In this document: piece by piece, positions 60,321-64,000 of the stretch
Layout: each line of letters opens with the position of its first letter
Numbering within the stretch: position 1 is the first letter of the stretch
NCBI RefSeq assembly: GCF_029227915.1
Contig: NC_079880.1
Location: 6,946,001-7,010,000, forward strand
DNA length: 64,000 bases
Source of the DNA: Hydractinia symbiolongicarpus
Taxonomy: Eukaryota; Cnidaria; Hydrozoa; Anthoathecata; Hydractiniidae
Direction: 5' to 3'
Notes under the pieces: model-generated
What the model saw: the letters and a program-made list of their open reading frames with translations, nothing else
What the model was told of the DNA's origin: nothing
Databases searched by the model: none
Position numbers and translations under genes: made by a program

Positions 60321-63300
60321 CAATCCTATCTCTTAGCACGCGCTGAAGAAATAGAGACAGTTTCAAATACTACATTTTATTGACTTTCTAACGGTATCAG
60401 TCCGTTTCAACTACAACAGTTGCGTCACATATTCGTACCAACATGTATTTAGTGATTTTTTCCGATATTACTAAGTTGTATCGCTTTTAACAGTGAAACG
60501 ATTGACTGTGGGACTTAATTGAACTGATTTTGGACTATGACTTTATAAATGTGATAAGTGAGACAATTGGACTCCAAGAAATAACCTTCTTCTTAATTTG
60601 ACGTGATTGCCGAAACGCAGCGATTACACTGGGCGCTGTGGTAGCGCTTCATTTAAAAATTTAGATAAATAAGTCATTTTTACTTGGGGGCCAATCCTAG
60701 CCGTTATCGCGCGCTGAAGAAGTTGCGACAGTTTCAAAAAGTACATATCATTGACTTTCTAACGGTGTCAGTCCGTTTGTGTTCCAACGGGTTGGTCACA
60801 TATTCGTACCAACATGTATATAGCGATATTGTTCTGATTTTATTAGGTTGCATCGCTTTTAACAATGAAACGATTGACTGTGGGACTTAATTGAACTGAT
60901 TTTGGGCTGTGACCTTATAATTGTTGTAAGTGAGACAATTGGATACCAAAAAATAACATTCTTCTTATATTGACATGATTGCCGAAACTCAGCGATTATA
61001 CTGGGCGCTGTGGTAGTGCTTCATTTAAAAATTTAGATAAATAAGTCAATTTTTACTGTGGGGCCAATCCTAGCCCTTAGCGCGCTGAAAAAATAGAGAC
61101 AGTTGTAAATACTACATTTTATTGACTTTCTAACGGTATCAGTCCGTTTCAACTACAACAGTTGCGTCACATATTCGTACCAACATGTATTTAGCGATAT
61201 TTTTCTTATATTACTAGGTTGCATCGCTTTTAACAGTGAAACGATTGACTGTGGGACTTAATTGAACTGATTTTGGACTATGACCTTATAAATGTGATAA
61301 GTGAGACAATTGGACTGCAAGAAATAACATTCTTCTTAATTTGACATGATTGCCGGAACTCAGCGATTACACTAAGCGCTGATGTAGCGCTTTATTCAAA
61401 AATGTAGACAAATAAGTCATTTTGTGCTGTTGGACCAATCGTAGCCGTTAGGACGCGCAGAAGAAATAGAGACAGATTCAAAAACTAGATTTCATTGACT
61501 TTCTCACGGTGTCAGTCCGTTTGTGTTATAACGGTTGCGTGACATATTCGTACCAACATGTATTTAGCGATATTTTTCTGACATTACTAGGTTGCATCGC
61601 TTTTAACAATAAAACGATTGACTGTGGGACCTAATTGAACTAACTTTGGACTGTGACCTGATAAATGTCATAAAGGAGACAATTGGACTTCAAGAAATAA
61701 TATTATTCTTAATTTGACGTGATTACCGGAACTCAGCGATTACACTGGGCGCTGTGGTAGCACTTCATTGTAAAATTTAGATTAATAAGTCATTTTTTAC
61801 TGTGGGACCAATCCTAGCCGTTACGACGCGCTGAAGAATTAGCGACAGTTTCAAAAACTACATTTCATTGACTTTCTAACGGTGTCAGTCCGTTTGTGTT
61901 ATAAGGGTTGCGTGACATATTCGTACCAACATGTATTTAGCGATATTTTTCTGACATTACTAGAATGCATCGCTTTTAACAATAAAACGATTGACTGTGG
62001 GACCTAATTGAACTAACTTTGGACTGTGACCTGATAAATGTCATAAAGGAGACAATTGGACTTCAAGAAATAATATTATTCTTAATTTGACGTGATTACC
62101 GGAACTCAGCGATTACACTGGGCGCTGTGGTAGCACTTCATTGTAAAATTTAGATTAATAAGTCATTTTTTACTGTGGGACCAATCCTAGCCGTTATGAC
62201 GCGCTGAAGAATTAGCGACAGTTTCAAAAAGTACATTTCATTGACTTTCTAACGGTGTCAGTCCATTTGAGTTACAACAATTGGGTCACATACTCGTACC
62301 AACATGTATTTAGCGATATTTTTCTGATATTACTAGGTTGCATCGGTTTTAACAATGAAACGATTGAGTGTGGGACTTAATTGAACTGACTTTGGACTGT
62401 AACGTGATAAATGTTATAAGTGAGACAATTGGACTCCAAGAAATAACATTCTTCTTAATTTGACGTGATTGCCGGAACTCAGCGATTACAGTGGGCGCTG
62501 TGGTAGCGCCTCATTTAAAGATTTAGATAAAAAAGTCAATTTTTACTGTGGGACCAATCCTATCTCTTAGCGCGCGCTGAAGAAATAGAGACAGTTTCAA
62601 ATACTACATTTTATTGACTTTCTAACGGTATCAGTCCGTTTCAACTACAACAGTTGCGTCACATATTCGTACCAACATGTATTTAGTGATTTTTTCCGAT
62701 ATTACTAAGTTGTATCGCTTTTAACAGTGAAACGATTGACTGTGGGACTTAATTGAACTGATTTTGGACTATGACTTTATAAATGTGATAAGTGAGACAA
62801 TTGGACTCCAAGAAATAACCTTCTTCTTAATTTGACGTGATTGCCGAAACGCAGCGATTACACTGGGCGCTGTGGTAGCGCTTCATTTAAAAATTTAGAT
62901 AAATAAGTCATTTTTACTTGGGGACCAATCCTAGCCGTTATCGCGCGCTGAAAATATAGCGACAGTTTCAAAAAGTACATATCATTGACTTTCTAACGGT
63001 GTCAGTCCGTTTGTGTTCCAACGGGTTGGTCACATATTCGTACCAACATGTATATAGCGATATTGTTCTGATTTTATTAGGTTGCATCGCTTTTAACAAT
63101 GAAACGATTGACTGTGGGACTTAATTGAACTGATTTTGGGCTGTGACCTTATAATTGTTGTAAGTGAGACAATTGGATTCCAAGAAATAACATTCTTCTT
63201 ATATTGACATGATTGCCGAAACTCAGCGATTATACTGGGCGCTGTGGTAGTGCTTCATTTAAAAATTTAGATAAATAAGTCAATTTTTACTGTGGGGCCA

Positions 63301-64000
63301 ATCCTAGCCCTTAGCGCGCTGAAAAAATAGAGACAGTTGTAAATACTACATTTTATTGACTTTCTAACGGTATCAGTCCGTTTCAACTACAACAGTTGCG
63401 TCACATATTCGTACCAACATGTATTTAGCGATATTTTTCTTATATTACTAGGTTGCATCGCTTTTAACAGTGAAACGATTGACTGTGGGACTTAATTGAA
63501 CTGATTTTGGACTATGACCTTATAAATGTGATAACTGAGACAATTGGACTGCAAGAAATAACATTCTTCTTAATTTGACATGATTGCCGGAACTCAGCGA
63601 TTACACTAAGCGCTGGGGTAGCGCTTTATTCAAAAATGTAGACAAATAAGTCATTTTGTGCTGTGGGACCAATCGTAGCCGTTAGGACGCGCAGAAGAAA
63701 TAGAGACAGATTCAAAAACTAGATTTCATTGACTTTCTCACGGTGTCAGTCCGTTTGTGTTATAACGGTTGCGTGACATATTCGTACCAACATGTATTTA
63801 GCGATATTTTTCTGACATTACTAGGTTGCATCGCTTTTAACAATAAAACGATTGACTGAGGGACCTAATTGAACTAACTTTGGACTGTGACCGGATAAAT
63901 GTCATAAAGGAGACAATTGGACTTCAAGAAATAATATTATTCTTAATTTGACGTGATTACCGGAACTCAGCGATTACACTGGGCGCTGTGGTAGCACTTC
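60321..64000. repeat. HOR zone 9: 6-monomer unit, 2233 bp, cut by the window end
   Basis: 'TATCTCTTAG' occurs at 60328 and 62561 (2233 bp) and 'CACTAAGCGC' at 61370 and 63604 (2234 bp). Shared rare features in both copies include 'AGCGCGCTGAAAAAATAGAGACAG' with a 4-base shortening (about 61079 and 63313), 'ATGTATATAGCG' (60815 and 63050) and 'TTCTTATATTGACATG'. The second copy is incomplete at the window end. Confidence 0.85.

Larger units (their letters stand above)
38861..64000. repeat. 372-373 bp satellite array, right part (about 67 monomers)
   Basis: Same satellite and same orientation as 2953-35483, resuming in phase after the insertion and running off the window. Monomers after about 45 kb form further subfamilies, marked for example by 'CTTCATTGTAAAATTTAGATT' with 'TTATGACGCG.TGAAGAATTAGCG', by 'GTAACGTGATAAATG', by 'TATAGCGTGCTGAAAA' and by 'GGCCAATCCTAGCCCTTAG'. 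They look more diverged from one another than those of zone 3. One SINE interrupts the array at 54789-55107 and one monomer is shortened near 57600. Confidence 0.97.

Noticed and set aside
2953-64000. CRISPR-like or gene-cluster interpretation of the regular repeats
   Set aside because: The repeats are contiguous 372 bp monomers with no unique spacers and no associated genes. This is satellite DNA in a eukaryote.

Overview
The window is eukaryotic, almost certainly metazoan, and very poor in genes. I found no intact protein-coding gene. The evidence for an animal, possibly a cnidarian or another early-branching marine invertebrate, is indirect: a GT-AG intron in a RecQ-like pseudogene, tRNA-derived SINEs with A and B boxes, a non-LTR reverse transcriptase fragment, and a decayed gene resembling a multi-copy family I associate with cnidarian genomes. 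The species is not identified.

About 57 kb is one tandem satellite array with a 372-373 bp monomer, roughly 154 monomers, at 2953-35483 and 38861-64000, running off the right end. Its organisation is hierarchical. Monomer subfamilies recur in higher-order repeats (HORs) whose multiplicity changes along the array: 3+4 = 7 monomers (about 2607 bp) at 3-10 kb; a homogenised 6-monomer HOR (2237 bp), itself alternating as a 12-monomer unit (about 4475 bp), at 12.3-26.3 kb; 3-mer and 2-mer duplications at 28-32 kb; a 4-mer (about 1488 bp) at 33-35.5 kb; mixed 6- and 7-mer relations at 40-45 kb; a 4-mer again at 47-50 kb; a 7-mer duplication at 52-56 kb; and a 6-mer (2233 bp) at 60-64 kb. The organisation is centromere-like or pericentromere-like, but function cannot be shown from sequence.

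Two insertions break the array without disturbing its phase. A 3.4 kb non-satellite block (35484-38860) has a GC-rich hairpin at its left end, a short terminal inverted repeat, nested inverted repeats, two related tRNA-headed SINE copies, a reverse transcriptase scrap and a pyrimidine-rich minisatellite. A 319 bp SINE (54789-55107, minus strand) has its empty site preserved one 7-mer upstream at 52179/52180.

The left flank (1-2952) holds two pseudogenes and minisatellite-like DNA. A frameshifted exon of a ZAD-like zinc-finger family lies at 2-877 (+). A RecQ-like helicase remnant lies at 2043-2929 (-), with a recognisable intron, a degraded Walker A, DEAH changed to GKAH and an in-frame stop; the satellite edge lies where its N-terminal part should be. 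The open frames of 60-90 codons inside the array are by-products of the repeats, not genes.
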